A stretch of DNA of 64,000 nt. Source: Tessaracoccus aquimaris. GTDB taxonomy: Bacteria > Actinomycetota > Actinomycetes > Propionibacteriales > Propionibacteriaceae. This document shows positions 17,854 to 27,225 of this stretch, in pieces (positions within the stretch are counted from its first letter, which is position 1; each line of letters opens with the position of its first letter). The DNA lies in the NCBI RefSeq assembly GCF_001997345.1, contig NZ_CP019606.1:248001-312000 (forward strand), read 5' to 3'. Below the pieces are notes generated by a model. That model saw only the letters and a list, made by a program, of their open reading frames with translations, was not told the origin of the DNA and made no database searches. A program made the position numbers and the translations under genes.

Positions 17854-18861
17854 ATGCAGGATCTGGCAACGTCGGTGGCCCGCTTCCTCGACGGCGGCCC
17901 CGGGCTGTGGCTCGCCGACGGGGATTCGACGGCGCCGGAGGGCACCGTCGTGGTCGCCACCTCCGGATCGAGCGGCGACGCCAAGCTCGTCGTCCTCGGC
18001 CGTGAGGCCCTGGTCGCCGCGGCGCTCTCCTCCGCCGAGCGGCTCGGCTTTGCGGGGCGCTGGCACCTCACCCTCTCACCGCGCTACGTCGCGGGCCTCA
18101 TGGTGCTCGTGCGGGGGCTGCTCGGCGACGGCGTGGTCGCCGCGGACCCGAGCCTCGCGTCGCTTCGCCCCAGCGGCGAGGGCGACTGCGTCTCGATCGT
18201 CGGCACCCAGCTCTACCGCGCGCTGGAGCAGCCCGACGTTGCGGGCGCGCTCGCCCGGTTCGACGCGGTACTCGTCGGGGGCGCCGCGCTGCGGCCCGAC
18301 CTGCGCGACAGGGCCAGACGCGCGGGGATCCGGGTCATCGAGACCTATGGCATGAGCGAGACGTGCGGGGGCGTCGTCTGGGACGGGGTGCCGCTGCCCG
18401 GCGTCGACGTCCGGTTGGGGGAGTTGGGCCGCGTCGCGATCGCCGGGCCGAGCGTCTTCGACGGCTACCTCGGTCGCCCGGAACTGACCGCGGCGACCCT
18501 GGTCGACGGCGCCGTCCTGACCCGCGACCGGGCGCACTGGGAGGACGGAGTCCTGGTGATCGACGGCCGCGTCGACGACGTCGTCATCTCCGGCGGCGTC
18601 AACGTCGACCTCGCGGCGGTGCGCGCCGCGGCCGCCCGGCTGGACCCCGACACCGCGGTGCTCGCCGTCGACGACCCCGAGTGGGGAGCGCGGGTGGTGT
18701 TGTTCGCCCCGTCCGGGTCCCTCGAGCAGTGGCGCGACCGGCTCAGGGCCGGCCTGCCCGCCGCCTGCCTGCCCCGGCAGGTCGTGCTCGTCGACCCGCT
18801 CCCGCGCGGCCTGGGTGGTAAGCCGGACCGGGAAAAGCTCCTACAGTTGGTCGAACCATGA
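17854..18861 (+). CDS. menE: o-Succinylbenzoate-CoA ligase
   Basis: A 335-aa acyl-AMP-forming enzyme that activates o-succinylbenzoate with CoA in menaquinone synthesis. It has the P-loop VVATSGSSGDAKLVVLG (residues 32-48), YGMSETCGG (A5 region, near 167), DGRVDDVVISGGVNVD (A8) and the Lys-containing end GLGGKPDREKL (A10). It is shorter than the usual 450-500 aa because the N-terminal half is condensed, as in other actinobacterial MenE. It is first of a coupled run menE-menA-menC-menD; its stop overlaps the menA start (ATGA). Confidence 0.93.
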   Translation: MQDLATSVARFLDGGPGLWLADGDSTAPEGTVVVATSGSSGDAKLVVLGREALVAAALSSAERLGFAGRWHLTLSPRYVAGLMVLVRGLLGDGVVAADPSLASLRPSGEGDCVSIVGTQLYRALEQPDVAGALARFDAVLVGGAALRPDLRDRARRAGIRVIETYGMSETCGGVVWDGVPLPGVDVRLGELGRVAIAGPSVFDGYLGRPELTAATLVDGAVLTRDRAHWEDGVLVIDGRVDDVVISGGVNVDLAAVRAAAARLDPDTAVLAVDDPEWGARVVLFAPSGSLEQWRDRLRAGLPAACLPRQVVLVDPLPRGLGGKPDREKLLQLVEP

Positions 18862-19736
18862 ACGACACCCTCGCCATCTGGGTGGCGGGCGCACGCCCCC
18901 GCACCCTCCCAGCCGCCGTCGCGCCGATCCTCGCCGGGTCGGCGAGCGCCGCGGCGCTCGGCCACCACGACTGGCTGATCGCGCTGCTGTGCCTCGTGCT
19001 CGCGCTCGCGCTCCAGGTCGGCGTCAACTACGCCAACGACTACTCCGACGGCGTGCGCGGCACCGACGACGACCGCGTCGGCCCCGTCCGACTGGTCGCC
19101 TCCGGGCTGGCGAGCCCCCGCGCGGTGAAGGCCGCGGCGTTCGCGTCCTTCGGCGTCGGCGCCCTCACAGGGCTCGCGGTGGTGGCGCTCAGCGGACACT
19201 GGTGGCTGCTCGCCGTCGGCGCGCTGTGCATCCTGGCCGCCTGGTTCTACACCGGAGGCAGGCGCCCCTACGGATACCTGGGGCTCGGCGAGTTGATGGT
19301 CTTCGTGTTCTTCGGGCTGGTCGCCACCGTCGGCACGACCTACGTGATCGCCGACTCGGCGCCCCTGCACGCCTGGATCGCGGGCGCCGCCGTCGGCGCC
19401 CTGGCCAGCGCGATCCTGGTCGCCAACAACATCCGCGACATCGCCACCGACCGCGAGTCCGGCAAGCTCACCCTCCCCGCCCGCCTCGGCGACGCGGGCG
19501 CCCGACGGTTCTACGCAGCGCTGTGCGCGGTGGCCGCGCTCGGCATCGTCGGATTCGCGGCCCTCACCACGTGGTACGCGCTGATCGCGCTACTGTCGCT
19601 GCTGCTGCTGATCGACCCGCTGCGCCGCGTCCTCGGCGGCGCGATGGGCCCGCGGCTGATCCCGGTGATCCAGTCCACCGGCTTCGCCGAGATCGGGCTC
19701 GGCCTCGGCCTGCTCGTCGGGGTTTATCTCGGATGA
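18858..19736 (+). CDS. menA: 1,4-Dihydroxy-2-naphthoate polyprenyltransferase
   Basis: A 292-aa integral membrane UbiA-family enzyme that attaches the polyprenyl chain to 1,4-dihydroxy-2-naphthoate, giving demethylmenaquinone. The two Asp-rich, Mg-diphosphate-binding motifs are NYANDYSDGVRGTDDD (about residues 55-70) and NNIRDIATDRESGK (about 190-203), among eight or nine hydrophobic spans. It overlaps menE and menC by ATGA on both sides. Chain donor: the polyprenyl synthase encoded at 45564 is a good candidate. Confidence 0.94.
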   Translation: MNDTLAIWVAGARPRTLPAAVAPILAGSASAAALGHHDWLIALLCLVLALALQVGVNYANDYSDGVRGTDDDRVGPVRLVASGLASPRAVKAAAFASFGVGALTGLAVVALSGHWWLLAVGALCILAAWFYTGGRRPYGYLGLGELMVFVFFGLVATVGTTYVIADSAPLHAWIAGAAVGALASAILVANNIRDIATDRESGKLTLPARLGDAGARRFYAALCAVAALGIVGFAALTTWYALIALLSLLLLIDPLRRVLGGAMGPRLIPVIQSTGFAEIGLGLGLLVGVYLG

Positions 19737-20683
19737 GCGCCCCGTTCGTCTACGACATCCCCATGACGGTCGGCTTCCGCGGCATCACGCGCCGCAGCGG
19801 AGTCCTGTTCGAGGGCGATGCCGGCTGGTCGGAATGGAGCCCGTTCCCCGAATACGACGACGACGAGGCGGCCGCCTGGCTGCTTGCCGCCCGTGAATGG
19901 GCCGACCTCGGAGCGCCGACGCCGGTGCGTGACCGCGTCGAGGTCAACGGCATCGTGCCAGCGCTCGACCCCGAAGCCGCGGCCGCCCGCGCCGTCGCGT
20001 CCGGGTGCCGCACGGTCAAGATCAAGGTCGCAGGGCCTGGGAGCGGGCTCGACGACGACGTCGCCCGGGTCGCCGCGGTGCGTGCCGCGCTTCCCGAGGC
20101 GCGGCTACGGGTCGACGCGAACGGCGGGTGGAGCCTCGAGGAGGCGCGGGTCGCCGTCGCCGAACTCGCGCCGTTCGGCCTCGAGTACGTCGAGCAGCCC
20201 TGCGCCTCCGTCGACGAACTGGCCACCCTGCGGGCCATGGACCTTGGCGTCCCGATCGCGGCGGACGAGTCGATCCGGCGCGCCGAGGACCCGATGCGGG
20301 TCAAGCGGGCAGGCGCGGCCGACATCGCCATCATCAAGGTGCAGCCCCTCGGCGGCGTGTCCCGCTGCCTGCGACTCGCCGACGAGTTGGGGCTCCCCGT
20401 CGTCGTCTCCTCGGCGGTCGAGACGTCGGTGGGGCTCGCCGCGGGCGTCGCGCTCGCGGCCGCACTTCCCGACCTGCCGTACGCGTGCGGGCTCGAGACG
20501 CAGCGACTCCTCGCGGCCGACGTCACCGCCGCGCCGCTCGCGCCGGTCGACGGGACGCTCCCCGTTGGGCCCGTCGCCGTCGACCCGGCGCTGCTGGAGG
20601 CCTGCCGAGCGGACGAGGACGTGACCGCCTTCTGGCTCGCCAGGTGGGAGCGCGTGAACCGGATCGTGGAGGGGCGCAGATGA
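19733..20683 (+). CDS. menC: o-Succinylbenzoate synthase
   Basis: A 316-aa enolase-superfamily enzyme that dehydrates SHCHC to o-succinylbenzoate. Catalytic features are visible: TVKIKVAG (Lys-x-Lys), the metal ligands RVDANGGW, EYVEQPC and IAADES, and the second Lys in IIKVQPLGG. The short N-terminal capping domain is typical of actinobacterial MenC. The gene overlaps menA and menD by ATGA, so the four enzymes are probably made in step. Confidence 0.93.
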   Translation: MSAPFVYDIPMTVGFRGITRRSGVLFEGDAGWSEWSPFPEYDDDEAAAWLLAAREWADLGAPTPVRDRVEVNGIVPALDPEAAAARAVASGCRTVKIKVAGPGSGLDDDVARVAAVRAALPEARLRVDANGGWSLEEARVAVAELAPFGLEYVEQPCASVDELATLRAMDLGVPIAADESIRRAEDPMRVKRAGAADIAIIKVQPLGGVSRCLRLADELGLPVVVSSAVETSVGLAAGVALAAALPDLPYACGLETQRLLAADVTAAPLAPVDGTLPVGPVAVDPALLEACRADEDVTAFWLARWERVNRIVEGRR

Positions 20684-22209
20684 GCAGCATCGAACTTGGC
20701 TCGACCATCGTCGACGCGCTGGTGGGGCTCGGCGTCACCGACGTGGTGCTCGCCCCCGGGTCGCGCTCCGCGGCCCTCGCGCTCGCAGTCGACCGGGCCG
20801 ACCGGGCGGGGACGCTTCGGCTGCACGTCCGCGTCGACGAACGGGTGGCCGCGTTCACCGCGCTCGGCCTTGCCAAGGGCTCTGGCCGCGCTGTCGCCGT
20901 CATCACGACCTCCGGCACCGCGGTCGCCAACCTGGTGCCCGCCGCCATGGAGACAACCACCGCCGGGGTGCCGCTCGTCCTGCTGACCGCCGATCGCCCG
21001 GCGCACCACGTCGGCACCGGCGCAAGCCAGACCGGCGAGCAGGTCGGCCTGTTCGGGACCTCGGTGCTCGGCGTCGTCCGGCTGTCGTCCGAGTCGGGGA
21101 CGCCGGAGGCGTGGGCCGCGGGCATCCAGCGGGCCGTGGTGCTCGCCGAGGGTCGCCGCACCAGGCAGCCGGGTGCCGTGCAGGTCAACGTGGAGTTCGA
21201 GACGCCGATGGTGGGGGAGTTGCCCCCGCCCGTCGAGCGGCCGTTCGCCGTGGCGCGCTCGGCCGGACACGAATCCGTCGAACTGGACGGTCGTCGCACC
21301 GTCGTGCTCGTCGGGGACGCGTCGCCCGTGGTCGGCGCCGAGGCGCGTGCCCTGGCAGAGGTGAGCGGTGCGCCGCTGCTCGCCGAGCCGTCGTCGAACG
21401 CGCGGGTCGGCGCCAACGCCAACCCCGGATACCGGCACCTGCTCGCCGACCTCGGCCCGCAGGTCGAGCGGGTCGTCATGTTCGGCCACCCGACGCTCAC
21501 CCGACCCGTCACGGACCTGATCGGCCGCCCAGACATCGAACTGGTGGTCGTCACGGACCAGGCCCGCTGGCACGACCCCGGCCACCGCGCCGCGATCGTG
21601 GCCGACCGGGTGCTGCTCGCCGACCAGGACCCCTCCTGGCTCGCCGCCTGGCAGGCTCCCGTCGAGGAACAGCGCAGGCCCGGATTCACGCAGCGGACGG
21701 TGGCCGACGAGGTGGTCGCCTCGCTCGGAACGGATGAGGACCTGTGGCTCGGGTCGAGTTCGATCATCCGGGCCGCCGACCTTTCGCCGCTGAACCCGAA
21801 CCCTCCGCACGTCTACGCGAACCGGGGGCTTGCCGGCATCGACGGCACCATCGCTTCGGCGACGGGGCTGGCGCTGACCTCGGGTCGCCCCATGACGGTG
21901 CTGCTCGGCGACCTGACGACCCAGCACGACCTCGGCGCCCTGGTGCGGCCGCCGTCCGAGCCGTGGCCGGATCGCCTGCGGGTCGTCGTCGCCGATGACC
22001 GGGGAGGAAGCATCTTCCGCCGCCTTGAGCAGGGGGCCCCGGAGTACGCCGAGAGCTTCGACCGGGTCTTCCTGACGCCGCAAGGTGTCGACCTGGCGGG
22101 CGTCGCGGCGGCGCTGGGCTGGGAGTCGGTCACGGTCACGGACCGGGAGTCGCTGTCGGCGGCGCTGCGGGGGAGCGCTGAGTTCATCGTCGCCCGCGTC
22201 GCTGGTTGA
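20680..22209 (+). CDS. menD: 2-Succinyl-5-enolpyruvyl-6-hydroxy-3-cyclohexene-1-carboxylate synthase
   Basis: A 509-aa thiamine-diphosphate enzyme that adds the succinic semialdehyde unit from 2-oxoglutarate to isochorismate. Seen: VLAPGSRSAALALAVDRA near the N-terminus, HVRVDERVAAFTALGLAKGS with the ThDP-activating Glu, ITTSGTAVANLVPAAMET, and the ThDP/Mg motif GDLTTQHDLGAL (near residue 408). It is last of the men run. Its final Ala-Gly and stop (GCT GGT TGA) are the first bases of the adjoining repeat cluster. Confidence 0.94.
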   Translation: MSSIELGSTIVDALVGLGVTDVVLAPGSRSAALALAVDRADRAGTLRLHVRVDERVAAFTALGLAKGSGRAVAVITTSGTAVANLVPAAMETTTAGVPLVLLTADRPAHHVGTGASQTGEQVGLFGTSVLGVVRLSSESGTPEAWAAGIQRAVVLAEGRRTRQPGAVQVNVEFETPMVGELPPPVERPFAVARSAGHESVELDGRRTVVLVGDASPVVGAEARALAEVSGAPLLAEPSSNARVGANANPGYRHLLADLGPQVERVVMFGHPTLTRPVTDLIGRPDIELVVVTDQARWHDPGHRAAIVADRVLLADQDPSWLAAWQAPVEEQRRPGFTQRTVADEVVASLGTDEDLWLGSSSIIRAADLSPLNPNPPHVYANRGLAGIDGTIASATGLALTSGRPMTVLLGDLTTQHDLGALVRPPSEPWPDRLRVVVADDRGGSIFRRLEQGAPEYAESFDRVFLTPQGVDLAGVAAALGWESVTVTDRESLSAALRGSAEFIVARVAG

Positions 22210-22495
22210 GCCATGAGACGGCGCGGAGCGTCGTCTCATCGGTCGAAACCTCGTGCCCATTCCGCTGAGGCCGGGTCGGCCTTCGGGTGCCGGTGGGTTT
22301 CGACCGATGAAGTCCGCTGGCGCGTCCTTCATGGCTCAACCAGCATGCCGTTGGTTGAGCCAGCCGCGGCGACGTAGTCGTCCGCGGCTGCGTCGAAACC
22401 TCTGGCGCCCGGTGCTGGGGCTCGGGATGCCTTTCGGGTGCGGGTGGGTTTCGACCGATGAAGTCCGCTGACGCGTCCTTCATGGCTCAACCAGC
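22201..22495. repeat. Cluster of four palindromic repeats between menD and the nuclease gene
   Basis: The same family as at 13891-14300. Forward units start at 22201 and about 22350; reverse units end at 22344 and 22495. Stems are ATGAGACG...CGTCTCAT, ATGAAG...CTTCAT (twice) and a long GCCGCGG-CGAC-GTA-GTCG-T-CCGCGGC. The outer units overlap the 3' ends of both neighbouring genes and provide their stop codons (GGTTGA). The gap of 277 bases between the two stops contains nothing else. Confidence 0.88.
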
Positions 22496-24178
22496 GTTGC
22501 GGTCCGCGTCGTCGAAGGCCGTCAGCCAGTCGCGCACGGCAAGCGTTGCGCGCACGTCGTCCTCGTTGTACTCCAGCACCCGCTCGCGGGCCGCCGCGCG
22601 CGCCTCGGCCGAGGCGCCGTCGACCGCCTCGTTGAACCACGTCTGCGACGCCAGGCCGCCGGGCTCCTCGTCCCGCCAGGAGAAGCCGGCGCCGCGCGTC
22701 GCGACGATCTTCAGGCCAAGGCCGTCGACCCCGACGAAGTTGTCGCGCACGTAGCCGAACAGGTCGACGAAGTGGTCACGGATCAGCGCGCACGCCGCGA
22801 GCAGCGTCGGGTCGTCGCTCCGCTCGGCCAACCGCTGCAGGTGGACCGTCTCGTAGTCGCTGTAGTGGAAGACCTTCACCTCGGGGTGCGCCGCGACCAG
22901 GTCGAGCAGCCAGGCGCAGAAGCGGCGCGCCAGGTCGATCTCGCGGACCCCCGAGATGTGGTCGAACTCGCTGAAGCCGACGAACCGGCTCCCGTCGGCG
23001 TCGGTCAGCAGCGCGCCCCAGAGGTACACGGAGCCGTCGTCGGCGGTCTCGATGTCGAGGTCCACCTCGACGGCCGAGCGCGGCACCCCGATGGGCTCGA
23101 CGCTGACCCGCTCCAGGTCCACCCCGGAGGCGAGCATCCTGGCGCGACGCGCGGCCTGCCGGAGCCGCTGCTCCGAGCGGTCCCGGTGCGCGGTCAGCGG
23201 CAGGTAGCCGGGCAGCAGGTCGTCGACGTCCGCCTCCGCGAGTTCGGCGACCGTCTTGATGCCGAGCGACAGGAGCGTCTGCAGTTCCCTCACATCGAGG
23301 GGGGCCTTGGAGATGCGAAGCGACAGGTCGTCGTCGTCGATCTGCGGGCGACACACCTGCCACCAGGCGCACCACTCGCACTCCTTGACGCGGATCGGCC
23401 GCACCACCGGCGGCGGGTCGTCGACGCCTGTGCGCTCGGAGGCGTGTTCGGCGACGTAGACGCGGAACCGGTGCTCGTGGTCGTAGCGCTCCAGGGCGGA
23501 GCGCAGTTTGTGTCCGGCGGTCTTGGAGTAGGTGCGGATGAACTTGGTCGTCAGGTCGACCCAGGTGAGCGTGGGCTCCGCGTCGCCGGCCCGGTCGTCG
23601 CCGACCACCGCGGCGAGCGGCTCGGACGAGGCGAAGCCGCACGACTCGAGCAGTCGCCAGTAGTGGGCCAGTTCCAGCAGCACGCCCTCGCGGTAGACGC
23701 GGTACCGTGCGTCGATCAGCGGGGCCAGCAGTCGCGGTGCCTCGAGCGTCGAGGTGCGCATCAGGTCGGCGCCCATCTGCTTCTCGCGGACGCGGTACGG
23801 CTTGACCTTCAGCGGCCAGTATCCCGGCGCGCCCGCCTCGGTGTCGGCGCCCCTGACGAGGGCATCGGGCCGGCCGCTGCGGTGGCCGTCGAGGTCGAGC
23901 GGCAGGACCCCACCGATCACGACGGCCGCGCCCGAGCCAAGCGCGGCCAGGCACGCCTCGACCCGCTCGTCCCAGCTCGCATCAAGACCGCGCAGGTCGA
24001 CGACACCCTCGCCGTCGGCGAGCCGCCCGAGCACGGCGTCGCGGAAGTCGGAGCCCCCCTGGAACGACTCGCGCAGCGACTCGTCGAGCGGCAGGTCCGG
24101 AAGCGTCGGGTCGAAGGTGTTGAACGTCTTGACCGGGCAACTGCGTGCCGTGTAGGCGTCCAGCACGAAGGGGGTCAC
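22487..24178 (-). CDS. RecB-like nuclease, TM0106 family
   Basis: A 563-aa protein of the TM0106 type: an N-terminal Cas4/RecB-like nuclease region and a C-terminal RNase H-like exonuclease region. Seen: the Cys-rich [11 protein letters not shown], which could hold an Fe-S cluster with a further Cys, the helix-hairpin-helix-like stretch [30 protein letters not shown] with acidic metal ligands, [13 protein letters not shown] and [16 protein letters not shown]. It probably acts in DNA repair. The GTG start overlaps the menG stop (GTGA). Its stop lies in a palindromic repeat. Confidence 0.82.
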   Translation of the reverse strand: MTPFVLDAYTARSCPVKTFNTFDPTLPDLPLDESLRESFQGGSDFRDAVLGRLADGEGVVDLRGLDASWDERVEACLAALGSGAAVVIGGVLPLDLDGHRSGRPDALVRGADTEAGAPGYWPLKVKPYRVREKQMGADLMRTSTLEAPRLLAPLIDARYRVYREGVLLELAHYWRLLESCGFASSEPLAAVVGDDRAGDAEPTLTWVDLTTKFIRTYSKTAGHKLRSALERYDHEHRFRVYVAEHASERTGVDDPPPVVRPIRVKECEWCAWWQVCRPQIDDDDLSLRISKAPLDVRELQTLLSLGIKTVAELAEADVDDLLPGYLPLTAHRDRSEQRLRQAARRARMLASGVDLERVSVEPIGVPRSAVEVDLDIETADDGSVYLWGALLTDADGSRFVGFSEFDHISGVREIDLARRFCAWLLDLVAAHPEVKVFHYSDYETVHLQRLAERSDDPTLLAACALIRDHFVDLFGYVRDNFVGVDGLGLKIVATRGAGFSWRDEEPGGLASQTWFNEAVDGASAEARAAARERVLEYNEDDVRATLAVRDWLTAFDDADRNAG

Positions 24179-24873
24179 TGAGCCTTCCAGCCGCGGTGCA
24201 GCGCGACGATTCCCCCGGCGTGGTTCTGCCAACCGATGTCGGTCCAGCCCGCGCGCGCCATCACGTCGGCGAGACCTGCCTGATCGGGCCACGCCATGAT
24301 CGACTCGGCAAGGTAGCCGTAGGCGACGGGGTTGCTCGACAGCTTCGCGATCCGGGGCAGCGCCGCCACCAGGTAGTCGGTGTAGACGTAGCGGAACGCC
24401 CTGTTGGTGGGCGTGGAGAACTCGGCGATGACGACGCGCCCGCCCGGCTTGGTGACGCGCAGCATCTCGCGGAGCGCGGCCTCGGTGTTCTCGACGTTGC
24501 GCAGACCGTACGAGATGGTCACCGCGTCGAAGGTGTCGTCTGGGAAGGGCAGCGCGAGCGCATCGCCCGCGACGAAGTCGATGCCAGGCTGCTGGCGGCG
24601 GCCCTGCTCGAGCATGCCGAGCGAGATGTCGCTTGCGACCACGTAGGCGCCGGTCTCGGCGAGCGCCGCCGACGAGGTGCCGGTGCCAGCGGCGAGGTCG
24701 AGGATGCGCTGCCCAGGGCGGGGGTCGACGGCGGCGACGGTTGCCTTGCGCCAGCCGTAGACCTGGCCGAGGCTGAGCACCGAGTTGAACAGGTCGTAGC
24801 GTTTCGCCACTGCGTCGAACATCGCCGCGACGTCGGCGCGTTGCTTGTCGAGGCCAGCCCGCTGGTTTTGCAT
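24175..24873 (-). CDS. menG: Demethylmenaquinone methyltransferase
   Basis: A 232-aa SAM-dependent methyltransferase (UbiE/MenG family) that performs the last step of menaquinone synthesis. It shows [20 protein letters not shown] near the N-terminus, the SAM loop [13 protein letters not shown] (residues 57-69), [20 protein letters not shown] and [26 protein letters not shown] lies 6 bases before the ATG with no ribosome-binding site. It is divergent from the ABC transporter and translationally coupled to the nuclease gene downstream. Confidence 0.94.
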   Translation of the reverse strand: MQNQRAGLDKQRADVAAMFDAVAKRYDLFNSVLSLGQVYGWRKATVAAVDPRPGQRILDLAAGTGTSSAALAETGAYVVASDISLGMLEQGRRQQPGIDFVAGDALALPFPDDTFDAVTISYGLRNVENTEAALREMLRVTKPGGRVVIAEFSTPTNRAFRYVYTDYLVAALPRIAKLSSNPVAYGYLAESIMAWPDQAGLADVMARAGWTDIGWQNHAGGIVALHRGWKAQ

Positions 24874-24879
24874 TCGGCC

Positions 24880-24885
24880 AGCCTA
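24880..24885 (-). promoter_or_regulatory. -10 box of leaderless menG promoter
   Basis: TAGGCT on the minus strand, 6 bases before the menG ATG at 24873. Confidence 0.5.
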
Positions 24886-24936
24886 GCGTCGAGTTCCGAC
24901 GGTCGCGTTCGCCACTCGTTTCGACCATCGGCCACA

Positions 24937-25581
24937 ATGGACCCCGTGGCTAAGAAAGACGTCGTCCTCCAAGTGGACAAACTGAAGAAGGGCTACGGCC
25001 CGGTGACGATCGTGGAGGGCTTCTCCATGAAGGTCCACGAGGGAGAGGCCGTCGCGCTGACCGGGCGCAACGGCGCGGGTAAGTCGACGGTGCTTCGCTG
25101 CCTCGTCGGCGCCGACCGCCCCGACGAGGGGTCCGTGACCGTCGATGGGGTCAAGGTGTCGGAGACGAACGCGGCCATCCGCCGCGACGTCGCGACCGTC
25201 ATCGATGACCTCGACTTCTTCCCCGACCTCTCGGTCGTCGAGCACCTGGACCTGTTGGCCCGCGCGCATGGCCTCACCGATCCCGACGCGCTCGTCGACG
25301 AGGTCCTGGAGGAGGTGCAGTTGGTCGCGCAGGCCGGGCAGTTGCCCTCCACGCTTTCGTCGGGTCAGCGTCGCCGCCTCGCGCTCGCGACCGCCTTCGT
25401 GCGGCCCCGCCGACTGCTCGTGCTCGACGAGCCGGAGCAGCGCCTCGACGTCGAGGGCGTCGCGTGGCTCGGCCGCAGGCTGAAGGCCGAGATCGACGGA
25501 GGGCTCGCCATCGTGCTTGCCAGCCACGAACCATCGCTTCTCGAGGCGATCGGCGCGAGGCAGATCCGGCTGGGTTCCTGA
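24937..25581 (+). CDS. ABC transporter ATP-binding protein
   Basis: A 214-aa ATPase with Walker A GRNGAGKST (near residue 48), the signature LSSGQRRRLALA, Walker B RRLLVLDEP and the switch His in ASHEPSLLEA. The signature is LSSGQ rather than LSGGQ, as in other single-domain exporters of this group. The alternative start GTG 24946 has CACAAT 7 bases upstream and may be the true leaderless start. Its stop overlaps the start of the membrane subunit by one base, so the two proteins form one exporter. The substrate is unknown. Confidence 0.88.
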   Translation: MDPVAKKDVVLQVDKLKKGYGPVTIVEGFSMKVHEGEAVALTGRNGAGKSTVLRCLVGADRPDEGSVTVDGVKVSETNAAIRRDVATVIDDLDFFPDLSVVEHLDLLARAHGLTDPDALVDEVLEEVQLVAQAGQLPSTLSSGQRRRLALATAFVRPRRLLVLDEPEQRLDVEGVAWLGRRLKAEIDGGLAIVLASHEPSLLEAIGARQIRLGS

Positions 25582-27212
25582 TGAGCGTCACCGACCCACG
25601 CTTCGGCGAGATGGGCGTCGTCGACGAGAAGCAGCTCAAGCTGCTGATGAAGGACTGGCGTCGGGGCCGCGCCGACCGCAACCTCGGCCAGGTGCTCTCC
25701 GACGGCTACGTGATGGTGTTCAGCATCGTGCTGATCGGCGCCATGATCATCTCCTCGATCGTGCAGGCGCAGCAGGTCGTCGCCGTCTGTGACACCGACG
25801 GCTGCCTCGCGGCCCGTGGGCTGCTGCCCTGGGCCGCCGTCGCGGGCGTCCTGGCCGCCACCCTGGTGCTCGCGCGGATGTTCGGCCCCATCGTCGCCTC
25901 CGCGGCTGAGGGGTTCTGGCTGATGGACGGCCCGACCGACCGTCGCAAGCTCCTGGCGGGCCGCCTCGTCGCGGCGATCAGCCTTGCGCTCGTCGCGGGC
26001 GCCCTGCTCGGCGCGCTGATCGCGGCGCTGACCGGCTCGCCGCTTGCCGCCATCGGCATCTGGGCGCTGGCGGGCGGGCTCGGGTCGGCCGGGCTGCTGG
26101 CCTTCGCCGCCGCCGAGCAGGGGCTCGACCGCACCTGGATCATCACCGCCGTCCAGTGGGTGATCGGCGCGGTCGCCATCGCGACCCTCGTCGCCCTGGT
26201 GGGCGGCGCCGCGGGCTGGTTCTCGCTCGGCGGGCTGACCACGCTGTCGGTCGAACTCGCGTTCATCGTCGCGGGCGTCGGCCTCGTGCTGATGCTCGTG
26301 GCGGGCTACATCGCCTACCTGCGGCTGCGAGGGGTGCGACGCCAGCGCGTCACCTCCGGCGGCTCGCTGCTCTCGGGCCTGCAGGGCGCCGCGTTCGCGC
26401 TCGAGTTCGCGCTGATCCGCGACATCCTCGTGGAGAGCAAGTCGAAGCAGCGCGGCCACGTCAGCCCCACCCGCGGCGTCGGGTTCGGAACGACGGCCCT
26501 GATCATGCGCGACGTGCAGCGGTTGTGGCGCCAACCCCTCCCACTGCTGATCCTCGCGGCCACCGTCATCGTCCCGTACGCCATCCAGGCGCTCGGGCTC
26601 GCGGCACTGAACCCGCCGATCTCGGCGCTGGTGCTGATGACGGCGCTGATCCCGTTCATGAACTCGCTGCGCGTGCTGACCCGCACCAAGGGCCTGCAGC
26701 GGTGCTTCCCGTTCGACCCGAGCAAGATCAAGACGGCCGCCATGGTCGTGCCCGCGATCCTCGCGCTGCTGTGGGCGATCGCCGCCTTCCCGGCGTTCCT
26801 CGGCCTCGCGGGCGGCATCAAGGCGGCCCCGACCGACGCGGCCTCCGCGGCCCTGGTGACCGGCATCGCCGGCTTCCTGGCGGCCGTCCGGTGGATCTCC
26901 GCCAAGCCCGCCGACTACTCCGGCCCGATCGTGGCGACCGGCTTCGGCGCGATGCCCCCAGGGCTCATGTTCTCGCTGCTGCGGGGCTTCGACATGGTCG
27001 CGCTCGTCACGCTGCCGATCGTGTTCGGTTGGTCGCCGTGGATCTCCCTGGTGATCGCCGCGATCGCGTTCGGCTTCCTGCGTTCCGGCCTCGACAAGGA
27101 GTCGATGATGGAGCAGCAGGAGGAGTTGAAGCGACAGCAGGAGGAGGAGAAGCAGCGCCGCGCTGGCACCCTCCCGGGCAAGGAGAAGATCCAGGTTCAG
27201 CGGAAGCGCTGA
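25581..27212 (+). CDS. ABC exporter membrane subunit (DUF6297-like)
   Basis: A 543-aa protein with roughly 12 hydrophobic spans, an N-terminal cytosolic stretch (VDEKQLKLLMKDWRRGRADR) and a long Glu/Gln/Lys tail (residues about 510-543) likely to form a coiled coil. It overlaps the ATPase gene by one base and is the expected permease partner. The pattern resembles the DUF6297 family seen beside ATPases in actinobacteria, but I name that from memory. A strong hairpin terminator follows 13 bases after the stop. Confidence 0.75.
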   Translation: MSVTDPRFGEMGVVDEKQLKLLMKDWRRGRADRNLGQVLSDGYVMVFSIVLIGAMIISSIVQAQQVVAVCDTDGCLAARGLLPWAAVAGVLAATLVLARMFGPIVASAAEGFWLMDGPTDRRKLLAGRLVAAISLALVAGALLGALIAALTGSPLAAIGIWALAGGLGSAGLLAFAAAEQGLDRTWIITAVQWVIGAVAIATLVALVGGAAGWFSLGGLTTLSVELAFIVAGVGLVLMLVAGYIAYLRLRGVRRQRVTSGGSLLSGLQGAAFALEFALIRDILVESKSKQRGHVSPTRGVGFGTTALIMRDVQRLWRQPLPLLILAATVIVPYAIQALGLAALNPPISALVLMTALIPFMNSLRVLTRTKGLQRCFPFDPSKIKTAAMVVPAILALLWAIAAFPAFLGLAGGIKAAPTDAASAALVTGIAGFLAAVRWISAKPADYSGPIVATGFGAMPPGLMFSLLRGFDMVALVTLPIVFGWSPWISLVIAAIAFGFLRSGLDKESMMEQQEELKRQQEEEKQRRAGTLPGKEKIQVQRKR

Positions 27213-27225
27213 CTACACCCGTGAG

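Noticed and set aside
19750..22332. An 860-aa open frame on the minus strand across menC and menD
   Set aside because: Antisense shadow of two well-supported enzymes and a repeat cluster, with low-complexity Ser/Thr/Arg composition.
22201..22495. The palindromic clusters as insertion-sequence remnants
   Set aside because: No transposase fragment or target duplication is seen; the units are short palindromes like REP elements.
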